Positions 25,701-33,346 of a stretch of DNA of 64,000 bases are shown here, in pieces. The notes beneath the pieces were generated by a model that was given only the letters and a program-made list of their open reading frames with translations, searched no databases and was not told the origin of the DNA. The position numbers and the translations under genes were made by a program. The DNA comes from Ardenticatenaceae bacterium (GTDB taxonomy: Bacteria > Chloroflexota > Anaerolineae > Promineifilales > Promineifilaceae), in the NCBI GenBank assembly GCA_020634395.1, contig JACKBU010000007.1:106134-170133 (forward strand), in the 5' to 3' direction. Within the stretch, counting starts at the first letter, position 1; each line of letters opens with the position of its first letter.

Positions 25701-28124
25701 GCTGCCGCAGAGGGGCTGCGGCAAAACTTCGTTAATGACCACATCGCTGATGGTTGTGGGTTCGTCAACGGCCGCCACATTGACAACGGCGCTGTCCTGG
25801 CTGGCGTAATCGCTGCCGACTACGTCTTGGCCTTCCACCAGGGCCACGCTTTGCAGCAGCGTGTCCTCGTCTATGGCTGGGTCAATGCCGCCCCACACTT
25901 GAAAGCGCAATGTTTCCCCGGCCGTTAGCGGCTGCCCGTGCGTCCAGGTTAGCGTCCAGGAGCCGTCGCCGTTTTGCGTTTCTGTGGGCATGACGCCGCC
26001 CAACTGTGCCGGGGTTTGGTAGCTGCCCGGCGTGTACAGGATTTCTGGCGGCAGGGTGATGCGCGTGACGGGGTTGAGCAGGGTGTTGAATTCGTTGTTG
26101 GCGTAGGTGGTAAAGGTGACTGATTCGCCGGCTTGCCGTTGGTAGAAGTCGGCCGTGTGGTTAACGTGGGGATCGGGCTGCAAGGTGCCTGTGCCGTAGG
26201 CCAGCCAGTTGTCGTTCCAGTTGGCGTTCATGACGCTGACGGGGGCGTCGGTTTCGACGATGAGGTAGGGGTTTTCTGGCGTGTTTTGCGCGCCGGGGGT
26301 GGTGCCGTTGTGGATGCCTTTCCATTCGTCTACGGTGAGGGCGACGTCGTAGTAGCCGTTGGCGGGGATGGTGAAGGCGTCGTAGATGCGGCCGGTCATG
26401 AGTTCGCTGATGATGATGCTGCCCTGCCCGCTGACTGTGCCCTGGCGCTGGCCGGGTGTGCCGTAGTAGTCGCCGAGGTTGCTGCTGCTGGTGCTGATGT
26501 GGGTGGCGCTGTCTTGGGCGTTGACGGCCGTAAAGGGCAGGTTAGGGTTCACGCGCTCTAACGCACGGTACACGCCATGGCTGCCCCAATCGTCGCCATA
26601 AGCGACCACATCAACCGTTTCGCCATTGGCATTGTGCAAGGTAATGGTGTCGCTGCCATTATCCAATTTGAACTTGGGATAGAGGCTGCCATAGACAAAA
26701 TTGGCGGCGGGGTTGCTGGCGCGTTCGTGGAATTCTAGCAAGTAGGCTGCGCCGGGGGCGATGCTGGCCCCGGTGGGCAGGGTTACTGTCCAGCCGCCGT
26801 CGTTGCTGAGATACCAGCCGCTAAGGTTGACGGTTTGGCCGCTGTTGTTGACGAGTTCGATGTATTCGCCGTAGCTGTCGGGGTCGTAGGCTACGCCATT
26901 GACGGGCTGGTAGGCGTAGACGTAGAGGTGAGTGAGCTGTACGCCGAGTTCGAGGGCGGGCGGCCCCATGTAGGCGAGGAAGGATTGACCGGCGCCGCTG
27001 CCGTTTTGCGCGGAGATGAAGGTCATGATGTCGGAGGTGCCGAAGCTGCCGGTTTCCAGCCAGTTGGTCTCGAAGACGGAGATGGTTTCGTTGGAGGTGA
27101 CTTCAAAGAGGTAGTAGCTGGGGCCGAGTTCGGTTGTGCCGACGAGTTCTTCGTGGCCGAATTTGGGTAGGGCGACGGTGGCGACGGTGTCCCATTGGTG
27201 GGTGGCGGTGTTCCAGCCGCGCACGGTGATGTTGGCGGGGTTGTCGTAGGAGACGAGGCGTAGTTCGCGCTCGTTGGCGTATTCGTAGGGGATGGCGAAG
27301 TAGAAGGTTTTGTCGGCGGAGGAGCCGTTTTTGCCGGGGACGTAGCTGCCGCCGTCGCGGCTGCCGCTGGCACCTTTGCTGAGGGCGCCGAATTGGGCGG
27401 TGATGTCTTTGTTGCTGACGATGTGGAAGGTGTGCCCGGCGGGGAGGGGGATGGTACGGCCGTGTACTTCTTGCAGGTCTTCGCCGGTGTTTAGGGTGGC
27501 GCTGAAGATGAGGTCGGCCTGGTCGTGGGGGAGGACGGTGGTGAGGCCGGAGGTGGTTTTGGGGGTGTTGGTGATGTCGAAGATTTGGATGTGGGTGTTG
27601 TCGTTGTAGGCGAAGAGGTTGAGGAGTTGGTTACGGCCGTTGGTGGCGCTGAAGCCTACTGGCCGGTACAGGTAAAAACTGGTGCCGCTCATGCGGCGGT
27701 TGTCGGCGGGCAGAAAGTCGTGCTGCCAGTCGGTGTTGACGGTGAGGTTGGCGATGATGACGGGTTTGCTGGCGGTGATTTGGAAGTAGTCGCCGTCGGC
27801 TTTGCCGCCGAGGTCGTCGTTGACGGCGCCTTCTTGGATGTAGATGATGTAGCTTTGGCCGGTGTGTAGGGTGAGGCCGGTGGCGCTGTCGTCGCTGTCG
27901 CCGTCGGCGTTGTCGTCGATGATGTCGAGGGTGGTGTTGTCTTGTACGGCCGTGACAATCAATGTTGGGTCGCGGCTGGCATTATTGCCATTGGGCGGCA
28001 CAAACATGCCAAAGCGGGTGGAGGTTTCGCCGACGGCGGCGGCTGGTTGGCGCGGAGCCAGCAGCAGGAGAATGGTAAAAAGGGCGGCGAGTCCCAAAAT
28101 TGTGCGCAGGCGATTTGAACTCAT
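22788..28124 (-). CDS. Large secreted protein with two lamin-tail domains and a C-terminal eight-repeat FG-GAP/VCBS propeller
   Basis: The 1778-residue protein starts with a signal peptide (LAALFTILLLLAPRQPAAAV). The N-terminal 390 residues are beta-rich and resemble adhesin-like domains. Lamin-tail domains lie at about 405-500 (EYIELVNNSGQTVNLSGWYL) and 800-900 (EWIELHNRSTSDINIGGWEL). A fibronectin-type segment follows (about 985-1075). The C-terminus (about 1355-1755) has eight repeats of the type SSPAVGDIDGDGDLELAVG, with calcium-binding DxDGDG loops, forming a beta-propeller. The last residues, TFYLPLITKP, match a tail seen in other secreted proteins here. A heptamer array inserts a low-complexity stretch at 24071-24170. 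Role unknown; adhesion or matrix binding is plausible. GGAG lies upstream of ATG 28124. Confidence 0.9.
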   Translation of the reverse strand: MSSNRLRTILGLAALFTILLLLAPRQPAAAVGETSTRFGMFVPPNGNNASRDPTLIVTAVQDNTTLDIIDDNADGDSDDSATGLTLHTGQSYIIYIQEGAVNDDLGGKADGDYFQITASKPVIIANLTVNTDWQHDFLPADNRRMSGTSFYLYRPVGFSATNGRNQLLNLFAYNDNTHIQIFDITNTPKTTSGLTTVLPHDQADLIFSATLNTGEDLQEVHGRTIPLPAGHTFHIVSNKDITAQFGALSKGASGSRDGGSYVPGKNGSSADKTFYFAIPYEYANERELRLVSYDNPANITVRGWNTATHQWDTVATVALPKFGHEELVGTTELGPSYYLFEVTSNETISVFETNWLETGSFGTSDIMTFISAQNGSGAGQSFLAYMGPPALELGVQLTHLYVYAYQPVNGVAYDPDSYGEYIELVNNSGQTVNLSGWYLSNDGGWTVTLPTGASIAPGAAYLLEFHERASNPAANFVYGSLYPKFKLDNGSDTITLHNANGETVDVVAYGDDWGSHGVYRALERVNPNLPFTAVNAQDSATHISTSSSNLGDYYGTPGQRQGTVSGQGSIIISELMTGRIYDAFTIPANGYYDVALTVDEWKGIHNGTTPGAQNTPENPYLIVETDAPVSVMNANWNDNWLAYGTGTLQPDPHVNHTADFYQRQAGESVTFTTYANNEFNTLLNPVTRITLPPEILYTPGSYQTPAQLGGVMPTETQNGDGSWTLTWTHGQPLTAGETLRFQVWGGIDPAIDEDTLLQSVALVEGQDVVGSDYASQDSAVVNVAAVDEPTTISDVVINEVLPQPLCGSEWIELHNRSTSDINIGGWELSDEDGFIYRFPDLTFIPNDGYIAIYLGDGLNGGSAYFTGADFAGALGNSEDQVALYTGPIHDTTTLIDFVQWDDDGVLASPGDDDLAAAAGKWPEGGFVTAPAAGQSLGRDRSATNTFAPLDWDSTGGPNSAGVVTPQAINVSIPGADVAAPGTVTDARVTAVLGQEGTLQLNWRNPSDGDLAGVVVLRDTDTFPASLNDGVEVFNGLATEFSDSDITPGAAVFYTILAYDDAGNTACPDPQGRARAIAPQRVFVVYEDLKGVGWVDWDTNDLVVIEDTAVNMNEDGITQIEAKFSLEARGSSYDHSFNFTVELNGGATAVIHRYNADGDLIATETETSRNFVDVTIFDHTRTELPPTHPGGTANAVSGTPAIDGPFVELTITLADPAANPPETAQLPPFDPWLHVHNTGQNIHLMEAGYVSDSQRVWDASSPLKGRDIPLALAFNQAWAWPEENAPIWLAYPQYTAYITSGQTINPDWYNAPNEAYLWTPEASNQSSVNNGQWGVGGAQSSIVNRQSSIVNQLGWPQATGGLVFASPLIVDLDGNGVSELVVAGQDGYVYVWQADGAALAGWPQFAFSAVRSSPAVGDIDGDGDLELAVGADNGRLYAWHHTGTLVSGFPVELGDGVKASPALANLDGDAALEIVAHTTAAKLVVLEGDGAVWANWPQQMDGVPELFGNFITGSTPAVGNMDGDAAPEIVVGSTDGRVYAYRLDGTLISTFWPKQTRDWVYASPVLVDLNQDGYRDVVTTSGDGRLYAWRGDGVSLPGFPVRVRGGIISSPAVADLDGDGRFEVLFATLRGQVWAVDETGTAVPGWPREVGTPIQSSPIVGDVDGDGDQEVIVGALDGALHGWHHDGIPMADWPLPTGDWVVSTPTLGDLDGDGDVETAVGSYDQGVYVWDLGGAYEAGSAAWPAFHGGVRRDGLVETAVPIQPLPETSTFYLPLITKP
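24071..24170. repeat. Heptamer tandem array inside a coding sequence
   Basis: Units such as GATTGAC, GATTGGC and GATTGCG repeat with a 7-base period, followed by CCCACTC/CCCACTG and TTACTGA/TGACTGA units. It lies in frame within the 1778-residue protein just before the propeller and encodes the Ser/Val/Asn/Gln-rich linker QSSIVNRQSSIVNQ. Confidence 0.8.
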
Positions 28125-28229
28125 GGGGAGGCTCCTAAATCATGAATCATGAATGGTGAACGGTTAATGATGAATTGTAGGGGGCGAGGGTGGCGGGGGT
28201 AAATGGCAAATGTGTCATGCCCTGGCAGG

Positions 28230-29315
28230 TCATAAATGGGTGGCCAGGCGGGTGACGTAGTGGCGGAGGTTCATGGTGGAGAGGATGAGGGCACGGCCGT
28301 TGCTCCCCATCTCCTCTCTCTCCCGCTCATGTTCCAGCAAATACACAATTTTTTCGCGCAGCGCGGCCGCGTTTTCCGGCGGCGCGTACAGCCCCGTTTC
28401 CCCCTCCACCACCACATCCGTCTGGCCGGGCGTGCGCGAGCAGAGGATGGCTTTGCCCAGGGCCATGCCCTCTAAAATGGCCGTTACCCCGGCCTGAAAG
28501 TTGACGTTGTACAGCGGCATGACGACGAAGGCGCTGGCGGCGTATACCTGGCGCAGTTGGTATTGGGTGAAGCGGCGCACGGTGACGTTGGGCGGGATTT
28601 CTTGCTCGGCGGTGGAGTCGCTGCGTTTTGACCAGGGGCTGCCGGCGGCGATGATGACGTGGATGGGCAGGTCGCGCACGGCCGTCATCAACGTGGGGTA
28701 ATCCCGAAATTCCAGGCCGACGGAGCAGATGATGGGCTTGCCCTGCGCCAACGCCGCCAGTTCGGCGTTGATGGGGTCGGCAGGGTCTACGCGGTCGGGG
28801 GTGAAGAAGTCGCTATCTACCATGAACGGCGTGAAGACGACGCGCTCTGGCGGCACGTTCCAGCGTTCTTCGATGAACTGTTTTTGCCAGGTGGAGTAGC
28901 AGAAAAAAACATCTACGTGGCTCTGGATGCCGAACCAGTCAAAGAATTTCATCTTTTTGCCCACAGACAGGATGTGGACGATCATGAGGTGGTGGGCGCG
29001 AGGCCGACCGAGTCCCAAAAATTTGCTAAACAGGGCCAGAAAGATGCCGATTTGCTCGCCGTCGGTGAAGATGGTGCGGTAACGGCCGTTCAGCCGGAAA
29101 CAAACCCAGGCCAACATCAAATTCGCCCCGCCTACCTTCTCCAGCAGCCGCCCAAACCAGCCGGCCTGCGCCCTGGCGCGGGGGTAGTCCAGCAGGTCGG
29201 CGGGGAAGGCGCGGGACATGGCGAGATAGTCGGGTAACGGCCGTTTCCCGGCAGCCACATCGGCTTCCAAATTGTCGGGAATCGTACCGGAAACGGTAAG
29301 AAGTGTGTTACACAT
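28230..29315 (-). CDS. GT4-family glycosyltransferase
   Basis: Start placed at ATG 29315 (MCNTLLTVSG) because GGAG lies eight bases upstream; the frame opens four codons earlier only at a TTG. The 361-residue protein has a GT-B fold. Its C-terminal half includes IICSVGLEFRDYPTLM, VIIAAGSPWSKRS, FVVMPLYNVNFQAG and EGMALGKAILCSRTPGQ, the E-x7-region expected to bind the nucleotide sugar. There are no clear membrane helices. It begins a new minus-strand group separated from the large secreted protein by about 105 bases. The sugar specificity cannot be read from sequence. Confidence 0.9.
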   Translation of the reverse strand: MCNTLLTVSGTIPDNLEADVAAGKRPLPDYLAMSRAFPADLLDYPRARAQAGWFGRLLEKVGGANLMLAWVCFRLNGRYRTIFTDGEQIGIFLALFSKFLGLGRPRAHHLMIVHILSVGKKMKFFDWFGIQSHVDVFFCYSTWQKQFIEERWNVPPERVVFTPFMVDSDFFTPDRVDPADPINAELAALAQGKPIICSVGLEFRDYPTLMTAVRDLPIHVIIAAGSPWSKRSDSTAEQEIPPNVTVRRFTQYQLRQVYAASAFVVMPLYNVNFQAGVTAILEGMALGKAILCSRTPGQTDVVVEGETGLYAPPENAAALREKIVYLLEHEREREEMGSNGRALILSTMNLRHYVTRLATHL

Positions 29316-29358
29316 AGGGATCTCCAAGAAAATTGTTAATTGTAAGTGGCGCTTCTGC

Positions 29359-29364
29359 TATAAT
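29359..29364 (+). promoter_or_regulatory. Extended -10 promoter element for the HicB-like gene
   Basis: TGCTATAAT contains a consensus TATAAT with the TGn extension, 21 bases upstream of the HicB-like ATG. A GAGGTG ribosome-binding site lies in between. No well-spaced -35 box is evident, which is usual for extended -10 promoters. Confidence 0.5.
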
Positions 29365-29385
29365 GAAGACCGCTTGAGGTGAAAT

Positions 29386-29586
29386 ATGAAAGAGTTTTTT
29401 GTGGTAATTGAACGAGATGAAAATGGTATGTATGTTGGTGAAGTGCCCCAGTTGACTGCCTGCTATAGTCAGGGTCGTACGCTTGACGAATTGATGACCA
29501 ATATCAAGGAAGTAATTGAATTGTGCCTGGAAGAAGAACAGGCAGCATTGAGTGAATTTGTTGGCGTACAAAAAGTAATTGTGTAA
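29386..29586 (+). CDS. HicB-like antitoxin
   Basis: The 66-residue protein MKEFFVVIERDENGMYVGEV... has the partial RNase-H fold of HicB_lk antitoxins, including PQLTACYSQGRTLDELMTNI and a following helix EVIELCLEEE. It is on the plus strand between two minus-strand glycosyltransferase genes. A HicA toxin gene would be expected to start at the overlapping TAATG, but only a 13-residue stub is found there. It is either an orphan antitoxin or a decayed module. Confidence 0.85.
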   Translation: MKEFFVVIERDENGMYVGEVPQLTACYSQGRTLDELMTNIKEVIELCLEEEQAALSEFVGVQKVIV

Positions 29587-29627
29587 TGCCATCCTTGCCA
29601 ATCCTCAAATCGTTGATGATCTGTTAA
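29586..29627 (+). pseudogene. Possible remnant of a hicA toxin gene
   Basis: An ATG overlapping the HicB stop (TAATG) opens a 13-codon frame MPSLPILKSLMIC. The first residues resemble the usual HicA start (MPKLP followed by a small motif). The frame stops at once and the following bases are heptamer repeats (CCAATCT and variants, 29639-29682), so the rest of the gene appears lost. Confidence 0.4.
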
Positions 29628-29638
29628 ACTTGCTGTAG

Positions 29639-29682
29639 TCCAATCTCCAGTTTCCAATCTCTAATCTCCAATCTCCGTCCCA
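29639..29682. repeat. Heptamer tandem repeat CCAATCT
   Basis: Six units with a 7-base period (CCAATCT, CCAGTTT, CCAATCT, CTAATCT, CCAATCT, CCGTCCC) follow the hicA stub and run into the 3' end of the next minus-strand glycosyltransferase gene. Confidence 0.75.
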
Positions 29683-30767
29683 TCAGCCACCTGCTTCAGC
29701 AATGCCAGCAGCCGGGCCGCATTCTTATCGGCGTCGAAGTGGGCGGTGATGCGGGCAACGGCCGTTTCGCCCATTCGCCGCCGCAGTTCCCCATCCAATA
29801 CCAGTTGTTCCAATGCCTGCGTCAGCGCCGCCGTGTCCCCGGCAGGCACCAGCAGCCCGGTTTCGCCATGCTGCACAATTTCGGGAATACCGGCGACACG
29901 GGTGGAAACGGCCGTCAACCCCGCCGCCCCCGCCTCCGACAACACCATCGGCAAACAGTCGCCAAAGGTGGGCAGGCAGAAAATATCGCTGCCAAAATAT
30001 AGCTGCTTCAGGGGGGCGCTGTTGGGCTGCATGTTGTTGTAAACGAACAGACCCGGTTCGGCAGCTACTTTATCGCGGGTAACAAGGTGCAGTTCAACGG
30101 CGTGGCGTTCGCGCAGGGTGCGGAAAGCGTCTAGCAGCAGCAGCCCGCCCTTTCGCGCCAGGTCGCCGCCCACAAAAAGTATTTTCACCGGGCCGGTGTG
30201 CGCGGCGCGAGGCGTGGGGCGCAGCCAGTCGGCCACAGTGACGCCAGGGGGGATGACGCTGATTTTGTGCGGCGGCACTTCGTAGTCGCGCACTAACCCT
30301 TCTTTTGTCCAGTGCGTCCAGCCCACAATGTGGCGGGCGGCGCGGAAGGCGTCGCGGTTGAGCCGCCACTTTTGCCGCTCCAGCCAGGCCGGGCCGGGTT
30401 CGTGGGCGTAAAATTCGCCCAACTCGTCGTACTGCAGCGGTGTGGCGTCGAGGGAGATGATGCTGGGAATGCGGCGCAGCCAGTCGGGGTTGAGCACGGC
30501 CGTTACCTGTGTATGCCAAAACAGCGCGTCTAGCCTGGTCTGCCGCGCCATCTGCCGCAGCAGGCGGCGCGAGCGCAGCCCGGCGCGTACCGTCCAGTTG
30601 CTTTTGTAGAGGGGGATTTTCGCCGCCAGCCCGCTTACCGGGAATTCTGGCAGCGCCCAATGAGCTTGTACGGCCGTGTCTTGCGGCACAAGCGCCCGCA
30701 AATTTTGCCCATGCGTCACATGGCCGAGGGCTTGTTCAATGATGAAAGCGATTTGGTATTTGTTCAT
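29661..30767 (-). CDS. GT4-family glycosyltransferase
   Basis: ATG 30767 (MNKYQIAFIIEQALGHVTHG) is preferred; the longer frame adds 16 residues derived from intergenic heptamer repeats. The 368-residue GT-B protein carries IISLDATPLQYDEL, SVIPPGVTVADW, ILFVGGDLARKGGLLLLDAF and DCLPMVLSEAGAAGLTAVSTRV. The sequence GHVTHGQNL and the overall pattern closely resemble the gene at 34283-35350 (GHRTFYENL), so the two are probably paralogues. It lies downstream of the GH44 gene. Confidence 0.92.
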   Translation of the reverse strand: MNKYQIAFIIEQALGHVTHGQNLRALVPQDTAVQAHWALPEFPVSGLAAKIPLYKSNWTVRAGLRSRRLLRQMARQTRLDALFWHTQVTAVLNPDWLRRIPSIISLDATPLQYDELGEFYAHEPGPAWLERQKWRLNRDAFRAARHIVGWTHWTKEGLVRDYEVPPHKISVIPPGVTVADWLRPTPRAAHTGPVKILFVGGDLARKGGLLLLDAFRTLRERHAVELHLVTRDKVAAEPGLFVYNNMQPNSAPLKQLYFGSDIFCLPTFGDCLPMVLSEAGAAGLTAVSTRVAGIPEIVQHGETGLLVPAGDTAALTQALEQLVLDGELRRRMGETAVARITAHFDADKNAARLLALLKQVADGTEIGD

Positions 30768-30812
30768 GATGGTTATTCCTGGCGTGATGCGTGAAACGCG
30801 AAAAAAGTTCAT

Positions 30813-30840
30813 CACGTTTCACGTTTCACGCTTCACGTCC
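30813..30840. repeat. Heptamer tandem repeat CACGTTT
   Basis: Four units (CACGTTT, CACGTTT, CACGCTT, CACGTCC) lie between the glycosyltransferase start and the stop of the GH44 gene, overlapping the latter's last codons. Confidence 0.7.
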
Positions 30841-33346
30841 CATTTTCCAAAACCAACAACGTAATCGAATACGGCGGCAGCGTCATTTCAAAACTCTCGC
30901 CGACGCTAATTTCTTCGCTGACAATACGGCCGATGTGGGCTTCTGAGTAGCGGTAGAGGGTTGCCGTTTCCCCCATATCATAATTTGCCAAATTTACCGT
31001 GAATTGGGCCGGGTCGTTGGGCTGTTTGTTAATCAACATCACATGCAGATTGCCCGTTTCACCGTCCAGCGCGGCGAAGGCGCTGACGCTGGTCGGGTCG
31101 GTAGATTGGGCGAATACGGCCGTATCCCCAAACCGCCCCCCCGCATCATCAAAATTCGTAAACATCTTAAACGCAAAATAACCGGGGCTGTTCTCTGGCG
31201 GAAAGCGCCAGTACGAAGCAAAGTACAACCCTTCGCGGCCAAAAATACCCAGCGCATCGGCAATCGTCATCGCCCCATTCAGCGTCTCCTCCGCGCCAAA
31301 ATTCCACTCGCTGATGCCCAACTTTGTGCCCGGATAAGTACTCTCGATTAAAGCCAACATGCGCGGAATCAGGTACACCGGTTCGCCAATCCACGACTCA
31401 TCCACATACGTGGGGTCCCACAGCGAAGCCGTCGCTCGCAAGCGGCGGTCGGCCACCTCCGGGTCAACGTCGTCGCTGTACAGCCCGGCGGGATAGTAAT
31501 GAATGCCTAACACATTCAGCAGGCGTGTGCCCGTGTTTGCCTCATATGCGGCCATTTCTTGCAAAAACCAGGGCAAAAAGTCGGCGTTATCGTGGGCGCG
31601 TTTGTCGGCGTCGCCGGCCATGCTGTTCCAGTAGTACCACCAGCAGCAGGTGTTGGGGCCAACCAGTTGGCTTTGCGGCGAGATGTCGTGTACGGCCGTT
31701 GCATACGCCACATACTTTTCAAAAATCTCATCATACGTCACACACTCAGGATGCACGTCGTAATGGGTCACGCCCCACAACTCCGGCTCATTGTCCAGCG
31801 ATAAAAACTCCACCGTGTAGCCCATCTCCTCCACCAAATGGCGCACCCAATCGGCCATAAATTCCGGCGGCGCGGCAATGCTGGTCTGCGTGGGGTCGGC
31901 GATGTCGCCCGGCTTGTCGCAGCTTGCCCCGGCCGCATCGCCGCATGTGCCATCCGGCAGCGGAAAGGAGCAAGCTGCGGTGTCTTTGGCAACCCAGCCC
32001 AGCGTGGGAATGGTGAGATGGGAGGCTACGCCCAATTCGTTATTGGTTTGCACAAACTCATCGCTGGCGGAAATGCCGGCGGCATGGCCGTAATCCACAT
32101 TGAGGTAGTACCAATCGCGGGCGGCGTTCCAGGCGTTGCCAAGCTGCCAGTTGTAGCGGCTGTTGGGATTGCCGCCCCAGTTGTGGAAGGTAATGCCCAA
32201 ACTTTCGATGTAGTCGCGGGGCGGCCCGGCCATGCCGTAAATGTAGGGGCTGATTGGGTGCAAAACCTGCTCCGCATCCACGCTAATGGTGAGAGAGGCG
32301 AGGGTGAAGGGTACGGCCGTATCCCCTGCAATCTCATTCGGCGGCAGCCCCAGGTCATGAATGCCGCTCGCCGTCAGCGTGTGCGGCGTGTCGGCGGCCA
32401 ACGGCGTGGCAAACGCCAGCCGCGCCTGCCGCGTAGCTGGCTCATAGCTGGCGCTGTCGGGCACGACGCCATCCACGCGATAATTGCCCCGGTCGGCCGC
32501 CTCCTGCGGCACAACATCCTCGTTAAATTCCACCAGCGCCGTTTGCCGGTCGGTATTGCTGACGGCAACAATAACCGGCGGCGTTTTGTCGCGCAGGGCA
32601 ATCAGCGCCACATCATCCACATAATAGGTTTGCGTCAGGTCGGCGCTGTTTTTCAGGTACAGGCCGATGAGGTATGGGTAGCTGGGCTGGTTGTCCAACT
32701 GCTGAAACCATACCTCCACCGGCGTCCACGTATTGGCAGGCAGTTCGCCGCTGAGGCCCAGCCGCGCCAACGGGATTTCGCTGGTGAAGGGCACGTTTTG
32801 CTGCGGCGCAGAGCTGGTGTCGCGTGACCAATAGGTAAACTCGTCGCTGCCGACTAATCCTAAAGCGAGACTGTCGGCGGGCATGGGCTGGCTGCCGGGA
32901 TTGAGCCAGAAGCGCAGCCCCAAAAAGCGGCTGCGGCGGAATCCCGCGCCGCTAACGGAATCGGCGTTGAGAAAGAGGCCGCCGTACTCTTCTTGCGGCG
33001 TCACGGCGATGGCGCGTAGGCCGTCATGCACGGGGTTGTTGGCGCGGTCGTCTACGGCGACGCCCCAACTGTTTGCCAACGTCCACCCGGCGGCGGTCAC
33101 GTCGTCAAACAGGGGCAGTTCGGCGGTGTCGGAGTCGGTTTCGGCGATGGCGAGGGGTACGGCCGTTGCCGGCGCTTGCGGTGTGTTTGGTGCAGAAGTG
33201 GGCGGGGGCGTGGGAACGGCCGTTTCCCCCCCGCACCCCATTAACACAATTAACAACCCCACAACCCAAACCGCCATCCACTGCCCACTGCCTACGGCAT
33301 ACCGCTTACTGAACACTGAAAACTGACCACCGTTTACTGTTTTCAC
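30833..33346 (-). CDS. GH44-family glycoside hydrolase, lipoprotein
   Basis: The start is a GTG at 33346, overlapping the TGA of the upstream gene (GTGA) and preceded by GGGAGG at six bases. ATG 33277 just before the lipoprotein signal is an alternative. The signal ends in a lipobox (VLMGCGG). Residues about 75-240 form a domain shared with the neighbouring lipoprotein, then an Ig-like domain (PPVIVAVSNTDRQTALVEFNE). The catalytic GH44 domain (about 345-830) shows NWGGNPNSRYNWQLGNAW, acid/base Glu520 in LSLDNEPELWG and nucleophile Glu680 in LGISEWNFG. GH44 enzymes cleave beta-1,4-glucans or xyloglucan. In this locus it may trim or degrade the cell's own polysaccharide. Confidence 0.9.
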   Translation of the reverse strand: MKTVNGGQFSVFSKRYAVGSGQWMAVWVVGLLIVLMGCGGETAVPTPPPTSAPNTPQAPATAVPLAIAETDSDTAELPLFDDVTAAGWTLANSWGVAVDDRANNPVHDGLRAIAVTPQEEYGGLFLNADSVSGAGFRRSRFLGLRFWLNPGSQPMPADSLALGLVGSDEFTYWSRDTSSAPQQNVPFTSEIPLARLGLSGELPANTWTPVEVWFQQLDNQPSYPYLIGLYLKNSADLTQTYYVDDVALIALRDKTPPVIVAVSNTDRQTALVEFNEDVVPQEAADRGNYRVDGVVPDSASYEPATRQARLAFATPLAADTPHTLTASGIHDLGLPPNEIAGDTAVPFTLASLTISVDAEQVLHPISPYIYGMAGPPRDYIESLGITFHNWGGNPNSRYNWQLGNAWNAARDWYYLNVDYGHAAGISASDEFVQTNNELGVASHLTIPTLGWVAKDTAACSFPLPDGTCGDAAGASCDKPGDIADPTQTSIAAPPEFMADWVRHLVEEMGYTVEFLSLDNEPELWGVTHYDVHPECVTYDEIFEKYVAYATAVHDISPQSQLVGPNTCCWWYYWNSMAGDADKRAHDNADFLPWFLQEMAAYEANTGTRLLNVLGIHYYPAGLYSDDVDPEVADRRLRATASLWDPTYVDESWIGEPVYLIPRMLALIESTYPGTKLGISEWNFGAEETLNGAMTIADALGIFGREGLYFASYWRFPPENSPGYFAFKMFTNFDDAGGRFGDTAVFAQSTDPTSVSAFAALDGETGNLHVMLINKQPNDPAQFTVNLANYDMGETATLYRYSEAHIGRIVSEEISVGESFEMTLPPYSITLLVLENGT

